Source of the DNA: Defluviitalea raffinosedens
Lineage (GTDB): Bacteria > Bacillota > Clostridia > Lachnospirales > Defluviitaleaceae
Assembly (NCBI RefSeq): GCF_016908775.1
Contig: NZ_JAFBEP010000013.1
Coordinates: forward strand, 17,675 to 81,674
Direction: 5' to 3'
DNA: 64,000 nucleotides
Within the stretch, counting starts at the first letter, position 1. Each line of letters opens with the position of its first letter. The notes beneath the pieces were generated by a model that ran no database searches, was not told the DNA's origin, and saw only the letters and a list, made by a program, of their open reading frames with translations. Made by a program: the position numbers and the translations under genes. Shown here piece by piece: positions 56,145 through 64,000 of this stretch.

Positions 56145-56816
56145 ATGATTTTTTCTGAAAAACTACAATTGTTAAGGAAAAATAAAGGCTATACACAAGA
56201 AGAACTTGCCCAGAGACTCAATGTATCTAGGCAGGCAGTGGCAAAATGGGAAGCTGGTCATGTCTATCCGGATATCATGAATTTGATTCAAATCAGTAAC
56301 TTGATGAATGTGACAGTTGATTATCTTGTAAAAGATCAGGAGTGTTCAGTAAAACCCATTTCCACAGAATTTAACGACATCGATGAAATAATTGATTTCA
56401 GACTTGAAGCAAACATGAATACATATGCTGCATTTATGAATGAAACGGACTCTACAAGACTGGATTCTCATGATTTCAGATATGCTCGAGATCCTTTTGT
56501 ATACCATGACACATATGTTGGAGCGGAACAGTTTGCTGGACAAGAAGCGATTTGGAAAAATGGCAAATCGGTATATGCGATGAATTATATTGGCAGAGTG
56601 CTCGGTGAGAAGTTTAGTGGAAATTTCCATAAAGAAGCACTTAGAAAGGCTGATCATCAAATGCCCTATAGAGGCCCTGAATATTATCAATCGGGTGAAT
56701 ATGTTTACAAATCAAAAGTATCCGGAGATTTTTCGTGGTTTCAGGGATATGAGGAAATATATTGGATGAACGAAAAAGTATATGAGTGTTATTTTCATGG
56801 TGGATTAATGTATTAA
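56145..56816 (+). CDS. XRE-family regulator with a DUF5680-like C-terminal domain
   Basis: The 223-residue protein has an N-terminal helix-turn-helix (about 5-60; YTQEELAQRLNVSRQAVAKWE) and a C-terminal domain (about 85-223) with the pattern NTYAAFMNE, GAEQFAGQEAIW, YAMNYIGRVL, YRGPEYYQSGEY and FHGGLMY. This is a small-ligand-type domain of unknown function that I recall as DUF5680. GAGGTGA precedes the start. It is monocistronic, followed by a terminator. Confidence 0.82.
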   Translation: MIFSEKLQLLRKNKGYTQEELAQRLNVSRQAVAKWEAGHVYPDIMNLIQISNLMNVTVDYLVKDQECSVKPISTEFNDIDEIIDFRLEANMNTYAAFMNETDSTRLDSHDFRYARDPFVYHDTYVGAEQFAGQEAIWKNGKSVYAMNYIGRVLGEKFSGNFHKEALRKADHQMPYRGPEYYQSGEYVYKSKVSGDFSWFQGYEEIYWMNEKVYECYFHGGLMY

Positions 56817-56918
56817 CTTTCAAAGCCATTAACATTGCGTTACATTTAATCGATATTGATAATGAATTTGAGCCTTAATAATAATCTTAGAGGGCATTAC
56901 AGAAAATGTTGCTTTCAG

Positions 56919-56962
56919 AACCTTTGACATACTTATGGAAAGTATATCAAAGGTTTATTTTT
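56919..56962 (+). terminator. terminator of the XRE gene
   Basis: A 16-bp stem (56919-56934 with 56940-56955, one C-A mismatch) with a five-base loop is followed by TATTTTTG. Confidence 0.85.
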
Positions 56963-57030
56963 GTAAAAGATTTCGTTTAATTTCTAGAATCTTGCTGGTA
57001 TAAATATATTATATTATTTAGATATAATAA

Positions 57031-57074
57031 TTCAGATAAAGTTCAGATAATCAACAAATACACTTCAGTTTACT
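57031..57074 (+). promoter_or_regulatory. 11-bp-spaced direct repeats, probable OmpR-type regulator site
   Basis: TTCAGATAAAG (57031-57041) and TTCAGATAATC (57042-57052) abut. A related TTCAGTTTACT starts at 57064, exactly two periods on. Phased direct repeats of 11 bp are typical of OmpR/PhoB dimer sites. TATAGA (57077-57082) downstream may be the -10 box of an activated promoter. Confidence 0.6.
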
Positions 57075-57117
57075 GATATAGAATAAGGTCATTCAAAAGA
57101 AAAGGAGTGACAAAAAG

Positions 57118-57795
57118 ATGAAAAAACCCAGAGGCAGACATGAGCTTAAGCATTATATAAACTATGCTGACATATTAGAGCTTAGATCAAGACTTCCATA
57201 TGTGGCAAGTCTCGATCAAAACTCGGAAGGGGAAAAAGGCTATCGGGTAAAAAGCCTCTACTTTGACAACTACAATGATCAAGCGTTGAAGGAAAAAATT
57301 GATGGGGTTAACGAGCGAGAAAAGTTTCGCATACGGCTTTATAACGATGACACATCCTTTATCCGGCTTGAAAAAAAGAGTAAAATAAGTGGTATTTGTT
57401 TTAAGGAGAGTGCGCTTATAACGGCTGAGGAGTGCGAACGCTTGCTGGACGGTGATTTCGTTGTTCTGAAAGAAAATGGTAGCCCTTTGTGTATGGAGTT
57501 ATATGCCAAAATGCATTATCAGCAGCTGCGCCCCAAAAATATCGTAGATTATCAACGGGAGGCTTTTGTTTACCCTATGGGGAATGTACGGGTTACCTTG
57601 GATTATGACATTCGTACAAGCAACAATGTAAAAGACTTCTTAAAGCCTGAACCTGTTCCCATACCAATTCCGGGAGTTTATATTCTCGAAGTGAAATATG
57701 ATGACTATTTACCAGAAATTATTCGTGGTGCAGTATCTCTTTCCAACAGGAGAAGTACTTCATTTTCTAAATATGCAGTAACAAGAATTGTATAA
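57118..57795 (+). CDS. VTC-domain protein, polyphosphate-polymerase-like
   Basis: The 225-residue soluble protein is a single VTC tunnel domain: GRHELKHYIN, KGYRVKSLYFDNYND, EREKFRIRLY, FIRLEKKSK, VDYQREAFVY, VTLDYDIRT and ILEVKYDDYLPE. The basic and acidic strand residues of the catalytic tunnel are visible. AAGGAGTG lies upstream. The next two genes follow closely (DUF4956-like, CotH), a known three-gene association. Short VTC proteins could make polyphosphate at the membrane or modify the CotH partner's target. Confidence 0.88.
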   Translation: MKKPRGRHELKHYINYADILELRSRLPYVASLDQNSEGEKGYRVKSLYFDNYNDQALKEKIDGVNEREKFRIRLYNDDTSFIRLEKKSKISGICFKESALITAEECERLLDGDFVVLKENGSPLCMELYAKMHYQQLRPKNIVDYQREAFVYPMGNVRVTLDYDIRTSNNVKDFLKPEPVPIPIPGVYILEVKYDDYLPEIIRGAVSLSNRRSTSFSKYAVTRIV

Positions 57796-57811
57796 TTGGG
57801 AGGTATGTAAG

Positions 57812-58483
57812 ATGACATTTAATGATATTTTTAAGTCCAGTTTCTTAGAAAAGGCAGTAGAATTTTCAGTTTCAGATGTAGTCATTGCAATGTTAATAAG
57901 TTTTGCAATTGGATTATTTATTTTCTATGTGTATAAAAAGACATTTGCCGGTGTAATGTATTCTTCATCCTTTGGCGTTTCCATTATGGCTATGACTTTG
58001 ATTACAACTCTGATCATTCTTGCAGTAACGTCCAATATTGTATTGTCCCTGGGTATGGTAGGTGCGCTGTCCATTGTTCGTTTCAGAACTGCTGTTAAAG
58101 AACCTTTGGATATTGCGTTTTTGTTCTGGGCAATTTCAGCAGGAATTGTTGTAGGTGCAGGGTTGATTCCTATGGCAGTGATTGGATCCGTTTTCATTGG
58201 TATCATTCTTATGGTATTTGTGAACAAGAAAAGCACCGATACTCCATATATTGTAGTACTTAATCTTGTCAGTGATGAAGCTGAAAATGCGGCAATGATA
58301 TTGATAAAAGAAAAAACTAAAAAGAGCTTAGTAAAAGCAAAAACAGTGAATAAAAACGGTATCGAACTTACGATTGAAGTAAGACTTTTGGATATGTCTG
58401 CAAAGCTTCTTAATGAATTACTAAATATCAATGGTGTGATCAATGCTTGTCTTGTAAGTTACAATGGTGATTATACCGCTTAA
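57812..58483 (+). CDS. DUF4956-like membrane protein
   Basis: The 223-residue protein has four hydrophobic helices in the first 145 residues. The segment LGMVGALSIVRFRTAVKEPLDIAFLFWA is typical of DUF4956. A soluble alpha/beta C-terminal domain (about 155-223) follows. Start 57812 follows GGGAGG; the VTC stop lies 17 bases upstream. Function unknown; the VTC-CotH context suggests a membrane partner. Confidence 0.88.
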   Translation: MTFNDIFKSSFLEKAVEFSVSDVVIAMLISFAIGLFIFYVYKKTFAGVMYSSSFGVSIMAMTLITTLIILAVTSNIVLSLGMVGALSIVRFRTAVKEPLDIAFLFWAISAGIVVGAGLIPMAVIGSVFIGIILMVFVNKKSTDTPYIVVLNLVSDEAENAAMILIKEKTKKSLVKAKTVNKNGIELTIEVRLLDMSAKLLNELLNINGVINACLVSYNGDYTA

Positions 58484-58508
58484 GCAGATTAAGATTCGAG
58501 GTGAAAGC

Positions 58509-60314
58509 ATGATACAAAGTAGAAAAATCAATATAATTGTTGCGATAGCCGTGGTTTTCGCCTTGATTACAAGTATTTTACTAGTGGCAATAGGAAATAT
58601 GTATAATAAAAACGGCGGTATAAAAACCGAGCCGGAATACGCAACTAAAATTTTTGGATCAGATATTATTTCGATAGAGATTATTGCAGAAGAAGATGAT
58701 TGGCAGGAAATGCTGGTCAATGCCATGAGCGAACAATATATTATGGTCGATGTGGTTGTGAATGGATCAAAATTTGAAAATGTAGGTATTCGTCCCAAAG
58801 GAAATTCCAGTTTAACTCAGGTAGCTGGTTCCGACAGTGACAGGTATAGTTTTCGTATCCAATTTGATGAATACATCAAAGGTCAGACCTGTTTTGGATT
58901 AGATAGTCTTGTAATCAATAATATGATTGGCGACAATACTTACATGAAAGAATACGTCTCTTATGATTTAATGAAAGAAATAGGTGTAGCTGCACCATAC
59001 TTTGGGTTTGCGGATATTAAAGTGAATGGCAACGCCTGGGGCTTATATCTTGCTGTAGAAACTTATGGTGACAGCTATGAAGAAAGAACTTTCGGTACAA
59101 CCATTGGCATGATGTACAATGTAAAAAGCATGGAGATGGGCGGAGGCGATCAAGGTGGGCAGCCACAGCTAAACCTGGGAGCCAAGACAACTTCTTCTGC
59201 TACCACAGAAGCTCATGTGCAAAACGAGAACAGATTGATGGAACGACCAAATGGTGTTAGGCCTTTGAATAGAGGTCCTATGGGCCGCAGAGGAAGCAAT
59301 GGCGGCAGTCTGGAATATGCAACGGATGATGTTTCCTCATACAGCGCAATCTTTAGCAATGTTGTAGGTAAAGGTACCGAAAATGATTTTAAGCGTGTAA
59401 TTAAGGCATTAAAGGCATTGTCTGAAGGGAAAGATTTGGAGACTTATTTTGAGGTAGACAAAATCCTAAGGTATCTTGCAGCTCATACCACCGTGGTCAA
59501 TCTTGACAGTTATTCATCCAGTATGGCACAAAATTATTACCTTTATGAAAACAATGGTAAGGTTACAGTTTTGCCGTGGGACTATAACCTGGCATGGGGA
59601 GGATTTCAAAGTGGAAATGCTTCTTCTGTAATTAATTTCCCAATAGACACCCCTGTAAGTGGTGTGGAAATGAGTTCGCGCCCTTTGATCAACCAGTTGC
59701 TTACTAATCCGGAGTATCGGGAAAAATATCATACTTATCTGCAGGAATTAATGACTAACTATTTTGCAGACGGAAAATGGGAAGCAAAGATTGAACAGCT
59801 GGATGCGCTTATTTCTGATTATGTTCAAAACGATCAGACAGCTTTTTGCACTTTTGAAGAATACAAAACAGCTGTTGAAACATTTAAAACTCTTGGTAAT
59901 TTGCGCTATCAAAGCATACAAGGGCAGCTTAATGGTAGCATCCCGTCTACAACCGAGGAGCAAAGTGCAAATCCCGAAAAACTTATTTCAGCTGGAGACT
60001 TGCGACTTTCTTCGCTGGGCAGTATGATGGGTGGCGGTCCCGGTGAAAGAAGAGTACGCTCAAATAGTAAAAGCAATTCCACAGAAAGTGAAGTATTTAA
60101 TCCTATGCAGGTGGGAAATATGCCTGATCCTGAAATCATGACTCAGGTAATGCAGATTATGGAGGAAGCAGGTGGAACGCAATTGCCTTTACCTTTTAGA
60201 GATCAAAGATCGCAAGATATAAATACTACTCAAAGCTTACTGATTTATTTAGGTCTATTTGCATTTCTTTTGCTTTCGACATTCCTGGTAGCAAAAAAGA
60301 AAAGAACTTATTAA
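58509..60314 (+). CDS. CotH-kinase-domain surface protein with two membrane segments
   Basis: The 601-residue protein has an N-terminal membrane helix (about 8-30), a CotH-kinase domain (about 50-470) and a C-terminal membrane helix (about 578-596) with a KKKRTY tail. Kinase-like features are GIRPKGNSSL, the strand WGLYLAVETYG and VLPWDYNLAWGGF, which holds the metal-binding Asp. A low-complexity Gly/Pro/Asn insert (about 215-260) interrupts the domain. GAGGTGAAAG lies upstream. CotH proteins phosphorylate coat proteins in Bacillus; here the catalytic domain lies outside the membrane. The target is unknown. Confidence 0.88.
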   Translation: MIQSRKINIIVAIAVVFALITSILLVAIGNMYNKNGGIKTEPEYATKIFGSDIISIEIIAEEDDWQEMLVNAMSEQYIMVDVVVNGSKFENVGIRPKGNSSLTQVAGSDSDRYSFRIQFDEYIKGQTCFGLDSLVINNMIGDNTYMKEYVSYDLMKEIGVAAPYFGFADIKVNGNAWGLYLAVETYGDSYEERTFGTTIGMMYNVKSMEMGGGDQGGQPQLNLGAKTTSSATTEAHVQNENRLMERPNGVRPLNRGPMGRRGSNGGSLEYATDDVSSYSAIFSNVVGKGTENDFKRVIKALKALSEGKDLETYFEVDKILRYLAAHTTVVNLDSYSSSMAQNYYLYENNGKVTVLPWDYNLAWGGFQSGNASSVINFPIDTPVSGVEMSSRPLINQLLTNPEYREKYHTYLQELMTNYFADGKWEAKIEQLDALISDYVQNDQTAFCTFEEYKTAVETFKTLGNLRYQSIQGQLNGSIPSTTEEQSANPEKLISAGDLRLSSLGSMMGGGPGERRVRSNSKSNSTESEVFNPMQVGNMPDPEIMTQVMQIMEEAGGTQLPLPFRDQRSQDINTTQSLLIYLGLFAFLLLSTFLVAKKKRTY

Positions 60315-60345
60315 AAGTGTTTTTAAAGGCTTAAATTCAGCTAGT

Positions 60346-60374
60346 TTGCATCTTAACTTTGATTACGGTAAAAT
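60346..60374 (+). promoter_or_regulatory. promoter of the two-component system
   Basis: TTGCAT (60346-60351), a 17-bp spacer and TAAAAT (60369-60374). A 10-bp hairpin (60399-60408 with 60426-60435) lies in the leader. Confidence 0.55.
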
Positions 60375-60462
60375 ATTTACACAGTTTTCTATAATTGATC
60401 TGTGGCAGTTTCGTATTTGCTACGCCTGCCACAGACAATTATTTTTAAACAGGAGGGTTGTC

Positions 60463-61146
60463 ATGGCAAAAATACTGATTTGTGATGATGAAGAAGGGTT
60501 AAGAGCAGTTATAAAACGATATGCTTTGTTTGAAGGGCATGAAGTTTTCGAAGCCTGCAATGGAATGGAAGCAGTGGAGTTATGCAAAAAACAAACTTTT
60601 GATATTATTATAATGGATGTAATGATGCCGGAGCTTGATGGTTTTTCAGCGGTGAAGGAAATCCGCAAAACCTCAGATACTCCGGTTATTATGCTTTCTG
60701 CCCGCGGTGAGGAATATGATAAGATTTTAGGTTTTGAAGTGGGTGTGGATGACTATGTGGTAAAACCTTTTTCTTCAAAAGAGATTATGCTTAGAGTCAA
60801 TGCTATATTAAGACGTGTAAAAATATCCCAGATTCCAAAAGAACAGGATGGTCATATCATTTTTGAAAAAGATGGTTTTTTGGCAGATTTGACTGCCTAT
60901 AAAGTCTTTATTGACGGAGAGCAGGTAGATATGGCTCCAAAAGAATATGATCTCTTGTTTTTTTTGATCCGTAACAAAAATATTGCTGTACCAAGGGAAA
61001 AGATCCTTACCGAGGTGTGGGGCCATGATTATTTCGGTGATGATCGAACCCTTGATACTCATATGAAATTGCTTCGAAAGCATTTGGGACAATACGCAGG
61101 ATTTATAACGACCATAAGAGGATTGGGGTATCGTTTTGATGGATAA
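60463..61146 (+). CDS. OmpR/PhoB-family response regulator
   Basis: The 227-residue protein has a receiver (acid pair in LICDDEEG, phospho-acceptor Asp52 in IIMDVMMPELDG, Lys in VVKPFSS) and a winged-helix DNA-binding domain (about 130-227; MAPKEYDLLFFL, ILTEVWGHDYFGDDRTLDTH and IRGLGYRF). I chose ATG 60463, after AGGAGG; the frame is open upstream to 60346 but without a ribosome site. It overlaps the kinase gene by eight bases. It probably binds the repeats upstream of the VTC operon. Confidence 0.94.
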   Translation: MAKILICDDEEGLRAVIKRYALFEGHEVFEACNGMEAVELCKKQTFDIIIMDVMMPELDGFSAVKEIRKTSDTPVIMLSARGEEYDKILGFEVGVDDYVVKPFSSKEIMLRVNAILRRVKISQIPKEQDGHIIFEKDGFLADLTAYKVFIDGEQVDMAPKEYDLLFFLIRNKNIAVPREKILTEVWGHDYFGDDRTLDTHMKLLRKHLGQYAGFITTIRGLGYRFDG

Positions 61147-62434
61147 ATTAAAACTGAAATGGAAAGTTTTTATTTTTCTGCTGACATTTTGCGGATTTTT
61201 ACTTTTTATTCTTTGGCTGTTTCAAATGGTTTTTTTAAATGATATGTATAAAATGATCAGACGGCATGAGCTTCATAAAGCAATGGCGCTAGTTGAAGAA
61301 AATATCAACAGTCCTGATCTGGATGAAATTCTGATTCGTCTAAATGCTGAAAAAAGTATTATGGTAGTGGCTACAAGAGAATTTGTCAAACCAACGAATC
61401 CAACGCCCGATGGTCCCAGAGGAATCCGTCCGGAAACCATTACAGAGACTAAAGAATTTACTTTGTCAAACGGAGAGCAGATTTCTCTTACTTTCCATGC
61501 GATGATTACACCCGTAAATGCAACGGTATCAACTTTACAGATGCAATTATATATTATTACTGCTATAATGATTTTGGCCTCTGTTGCCATTGCTCTTGTA
61601 CTGTCAGATGTTATAGCAAAACCTCTTGTACATCTGAATGAAAGTGCTAAGAAATTGTCCAAAGGAAATTATAATGCAGATTTTAATGGAAGGGGATATT
61701 TAGAAGTAAAAGAACTTTCCGATAGCCTGAATGCTGCAGCAATTGAGCTTTCAAAGGTGGATGAACTGCGTAGAGAACTTATTGCAAATATTTCACATGA
61801 CCTAAGGACACCTCTTGCTTTAATTTACAGTTATGCAGAAATGATGCAGGATTTTCCGGATGAGATCACTACGACACAATTACAGACTATTATGTCGGAG
61901 ACCAAGAGGCTTACTTCTCTGGTTAATGATTTACTTGATGTGTCTAAATTGGAAACGGGTACGATGGAACTTCACATACGGGAATATAATCTCACTGAAA
62001 GTGTTGAGCAGACAGTGGAAAGGTTTTCTGAACTTTTAAGAAATGATGGTTATACTATTGAATTTGAACATTCAGAAGATGTGTATGTATTAGCAGATGA
62101 AGCCAAAATCACCCAGGCTTTATACAATCTGCTTACAAATGCTGTCAATTACAGCAGAGAGGACAAGTACATAATTGTAAAACAACTTAATTTGCAAAAT
62201 AATGTGAGAATCGAAGTTCATGATCATGGAGATGGAATTGCTCCGGAAGATATTCCATATATTTGGGACAGATATTATAAAGTGGATAAAAAACACAAAC
62301 GGGCAATCACAGGAACAGGCCTCGGACTTTCCATTGTTAAAAAGATTTTTGAACTTCATGGAGCAGAATACGGAGTGGAATCGGAATTCGGAAAAGGTTC
62401 TGTCTTCTGGTTTCGATTGGAATTAAGAGGATGA
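61139..62434 (+). CDS. membrane sensor histidine kinase with HAMP
   Basis: The 431-residue kinase has a membrane helix (about 10-32), an extracytoplasmic loop (about 33-140; includes a Pro-rich NPTPDGPRG stretch), a second helix (about 141-160), a HAMP domain, the H box ANISHDLRTPLALIYS (His phospho-site), the N box QALYNLLTNAVNYS and G boxes HDHGDGIAPED and GTGLGLSIVKKI. It starts within the end of the response regulator gene. Signal unknown; the short loop suggests a membrane or wall signal. Confidence 0.93.
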   Translation: MDKLKLKWKVFIFLLTFCGFLLFILWLFQMVFLNDMYKMIRRHELHKAMALVEENINSPDLDEILIRLNAEKSIMVVATREFVKPTNPTPDGPRGIRPETITETKEFTLSNGEQISLTFHAMITPVNATVSTLQMQLYIITAIMILASVAIALVLSDVIAKPLVHLNESAKKLSKGNYNADFNGRGYLEVKELSDSLNAAAIELSKVDELRRELIANISHDLRTPLALIYSYAEMMQDFPDEITTTQLQTIMSETKRLTSLVNDLLDVSKLETGTMELHIREYNLTESVEQTVERFSELLRNDGYTIEFEHSEDVYVLADEAKITQALYNLLTNAVNYSREDKYIIVKQLNLQNNVRIEVHDHGDGIAPEDIPYIWDRYYKVDKKHKRAITGTGLGLSIVKKIFELHGAEYGVESEFGKGSVFWFRLELRG

Positions 62435-62450
62435 ATTAGAGGAGGGACTT

Positions 62451-63572
62451 ATGAAAATTTCAAAGAATGATGCACTGATATGGTTTGACTTTCTTTCACA
62501 ACTGGATGAGGATGAAATCACGACGAAACATCAAGAGATTATTTATGCTACCTTTGCACAAATAGAGGCTGCAATTGATCATCGAAATGATCAGTTAATG
62601 TCCCAAATTAAGAATTTAAAAACTTTAGAAAACAGAACTTATTTTGTAGGCAATGAAAGCAAATTCCCGGGAGGATGTCGTTCTTGTCTTCTGGGTACGG
62701 GCTTAAGTGCCATCAGAAAAACGAATAAATGTAATATAGAGTGTAAGTTTTGCTACAATTATGGAGAATTAGACGATATTCCCCCTATTGGCGAAGACAT
62801 GTGGGAGATCGGGGGAACCAAATTCTATGAAAAAGATATTGATTTGCTCCTTTCCATATACCAAAAGCCCACTGGCATTGCCTACGTTTATTTAGAGCCT
62901 TTCATGGAAATTGAAAAATACTATTCGGTAATTAAGAGGTTTAGCGATGCAGGCATTCACCAGCATTTATATACCAATGGTACTTTAGCTACAGAAGAGA
63001 ACCTGAAAGCGTTGGGGGAAGCCGGTCTTAATGAAATTCGTTTCAATTTAGGCGCAACGAATTGCTCGGACAAAGTAATTGAAAACATGGGAACAGCGAA
63101 AGAATATATTAAAAGCGTGGGCATCGAAACCCCAATGACTCCTGAGTTTTTTAAAAGATTTTTTGAGAAAAAGCAAGCCATCCTGGACACAAAGCTGGAT
63201 TTTATCAATTGCGCAGAATTGCATTTAAATGAAAACAATATTAATAATTACTATGGAGAAAATATGTATATATCCCGCCATGGTTATATCTCTCCCATAT
63301 GGAGCAGGGAATTGACTTTGAAATTCATGAAAATTGCTGATGAGGAAAATTGGGATTTGGCAGTTCATGATTGCTCAAACTACACAAAGTTTGCCAGAGG
63401 TTTGAATTTAAGCAGTAAATCAGGTATGTGGTTTGGAGCCAGCAATTATGCCTGCGAGTTTTCAACAATTCCATACGAAATCTTTTTACCTATTTTAAGT
63501 GATGAGAGTTTCGAATTTTTAATGGAAGAAGAATTGCCGGATGAATATAAGCCGGAATTGATGGACTACTAA
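62451..63572 (+). CDS. radical SAM protein of unknown substrate
   Basis: The 373-residue protein has the iron-sulphur loop CNIECKFCYN (CxxxCxxC). GGCRSCLLGTG before it adds two more Cys, and further Cys lie in FINCAEL, HDCSNY and NYACEF. The TIM-barrel features YVYLEPFME, LYTNGTLAT and LNEIRFNLGA are as in PflA-like radical SAM activases. AGAGGAGG lies upstream; the kinase stop is 16 bases before. Whether it is functionally tied to the two-component system is open. Peptide or enzyme modification is a guess. Confidence 0.85.
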   Translation: MKISKNDALIWFDFLSQLDEDEITTKHQEIIYATFAQIEAAIDHRNDQLMSQIKNLKTLENRTYFVGNESKFPGGCRSCLLGTGLSAIRKTNKCNIECKFCYNYGELDDIPPIGEDMWEIGGTKFYEKDIDLLLSIYQKPTGIAYVYLEPFMEIEKYYSVIKRFSDAGIHQHLYTNGTLATEENLKALGEAGLNEIRFNLGATNCSDKVIENMGTAKEYIKSVGIETPMTPEFFKRFFEKKQAILDTKLDFINCAELHLNENNINNYYGENMYISRHGYISPIWSRELTLKFMKIADEENWDLAVHDCSNYTKFARGLNLSSKSGMWFGASNYACEFSTIPYEIFLPILSDESFEFLMEEELPDEYKPELMDY

Positions 63573-63697
63573 AAGAGATGATGATCCTATCACCTACCGA
63601 TGTCAGTAATAAGGAACAAATTTTTGAATATCAATCTAAAATTATATAAAAGTTGTTTTTGCAATATGATATAATTTTTGTGTGGGAGGTGACCTTA

Positions 63698-63915
63698 TTG
63701 AAAGTATTAAAAAAACGCTTTTAATTCTTTTTAGTGCTTGTTGTTTATGTACATCTGTATTTGCTCAAACTAAAATGAATGCTTCCCAACCTATAAAAGA
63801 TACTGTCTTTAGGGTTTATGGCAATTGGGATGCGTGTGAAGACTTTATAGAAGAAAATAATATTATTTATCCTTTGAAGTGTGCTTCCCTTGTTGAAGAC
63901 AAAGGTATCTCTTAA
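63698..63915 (+). pseudogene. small secreted protein, apparently frameshifted near its start
   Basis: GGGAGGTGA (63684-63692) is followed by TTG at 63698, which would read only eight codons (KVLKKRF) to a stop. In the +1-shifted frame the sequence reads a clean signal peptide and small protein (KKTLLILFSACCLCTSVFAQ to VEDKGIS, ending 63915). One extra A in the run of seven As (63709-63715) would join the two into a signal peptide with Met-Lys-Val start. A sequencing error, mutation, slippage or phase variation are all possible. An ATT start at 63697 is a less likely alternative. The mature part would be about 50 residues with two Cys; family unknown. Confidence 0.5.
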
Positions 63916-63983
63916 TCCCCCTAACCCATTTGGACAATCACACACTAGTTTAGTAAAATAATACTAACAGGAGGTTGTCAAAA

Positions 63984-64000
63984 ATGAGGTCAAAGCAAAA
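63984..64000 (+). CDS. start of another gene (runs off the window)
   Basis: AGGAGG at 63969-63974 lies nine bases before ATG 63984, which reads MRSKQ to the window end. Nothing more can be said. Confidence 0.55.

Noticed and set aside
57925..58443. 172-codon minus-strand frame across the DUF4956-like gene
   Set aside because: Shadow of a membrane protein gene; hydrophobic codons read backwards give long open frames.
63682..63915. GTG at 63682 as start of the small secreted protein
   Set aside because: It lies inside the ribosome-binding stretch and just after a TATAAT box, so it would need a leaderless start; it would also put charged residues before the signal peptide.

Overview
The window looks like a chromosomal segment of a low-GC, Gram-positive anaerobe of the Clostridia (Bacillota). 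The evidence is the strong AGGAGG-type ribosome binding sites, occasional TTG and GTG starts, A/T-rich hairpin terminators, lipoprotein substrate-binding proteins, an LrgAB pair, a MurR/RpiR regulator and a cyclic-di-GMP-I riboswitch. The genus cannot be fixed from the sequence. A sialic-acid catabolic operon suggests a host-associated life. I saw no tRNA, rRNA, insertion sequence, prophage or CRISPR array.

Layout. (1) 1-9.1 kb: the 3' end of a methyltransferase gene; a TetR-type regulator divergent from an MMPL/RND exporter, which is translationally coupled to a 1359-residue surface protein of GLUG repeats and coiled coil; and an MFS transporter. (2) 9.4-33.2 kb: two tandem copies of a complete chemosensory operon, offset by about 12.6 kb. 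Each has a soluble receptor with two signalling tips, a triple-CheW scaffold, CheB, a degenerate receiver, an Hpt-STAS-like protein, CheR and CheA. Copy 1 also has a CheY, an 82-residue protein and a second triple-CheW. Copy 2 has lost these but carries a c-di-GMP-I riboswitch and relics of cheY and of the small gene in its leader. (3) 33.4-40.5 kb: a CorC/HlyC-type membrane protein, a PEB1-like polar amino-acid ABC transporter, and two overlapping genes of unknown function. (4) 40.7-54.5 kb: a sialic-acid locus with an RpiR regulator, two esterases, nanA, nanE, nanK, a Dpp/Sat-type ABC transporter, an FAD oxidoreductase and a YhcH-family protein. (5) 54.7-56.8 kb: lrgAB and an XRE regulator. 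(6) 57.1-62.4 kb: a VTC-domain protein, a DUF4956-like membrane protein, a CotH-kinase protein, and an OmpR-type regulator with its kinase. (7) 62.4-64.0 kb: a radical SAM protein, a frameshifted small secreted protein and the start of another gene.

How it works together. The chemosensory copies encode every step of a CheA pathway, but no transmembrane receptor and no flagellar or pilus gene, so input must be cytoplasmic and output must lie elsewhere. Copy 2 appears to be gated by c-di-GMP. In the sialic-acid locus the regulator gene and the esterase gene share a TGAAA-N5-TTTCA palindrome lying on the -35 box, which suggests one regulon. The VTC/CotH operon is preceded by 11-bp direct repeats that suit its own OmpR-type regulator.
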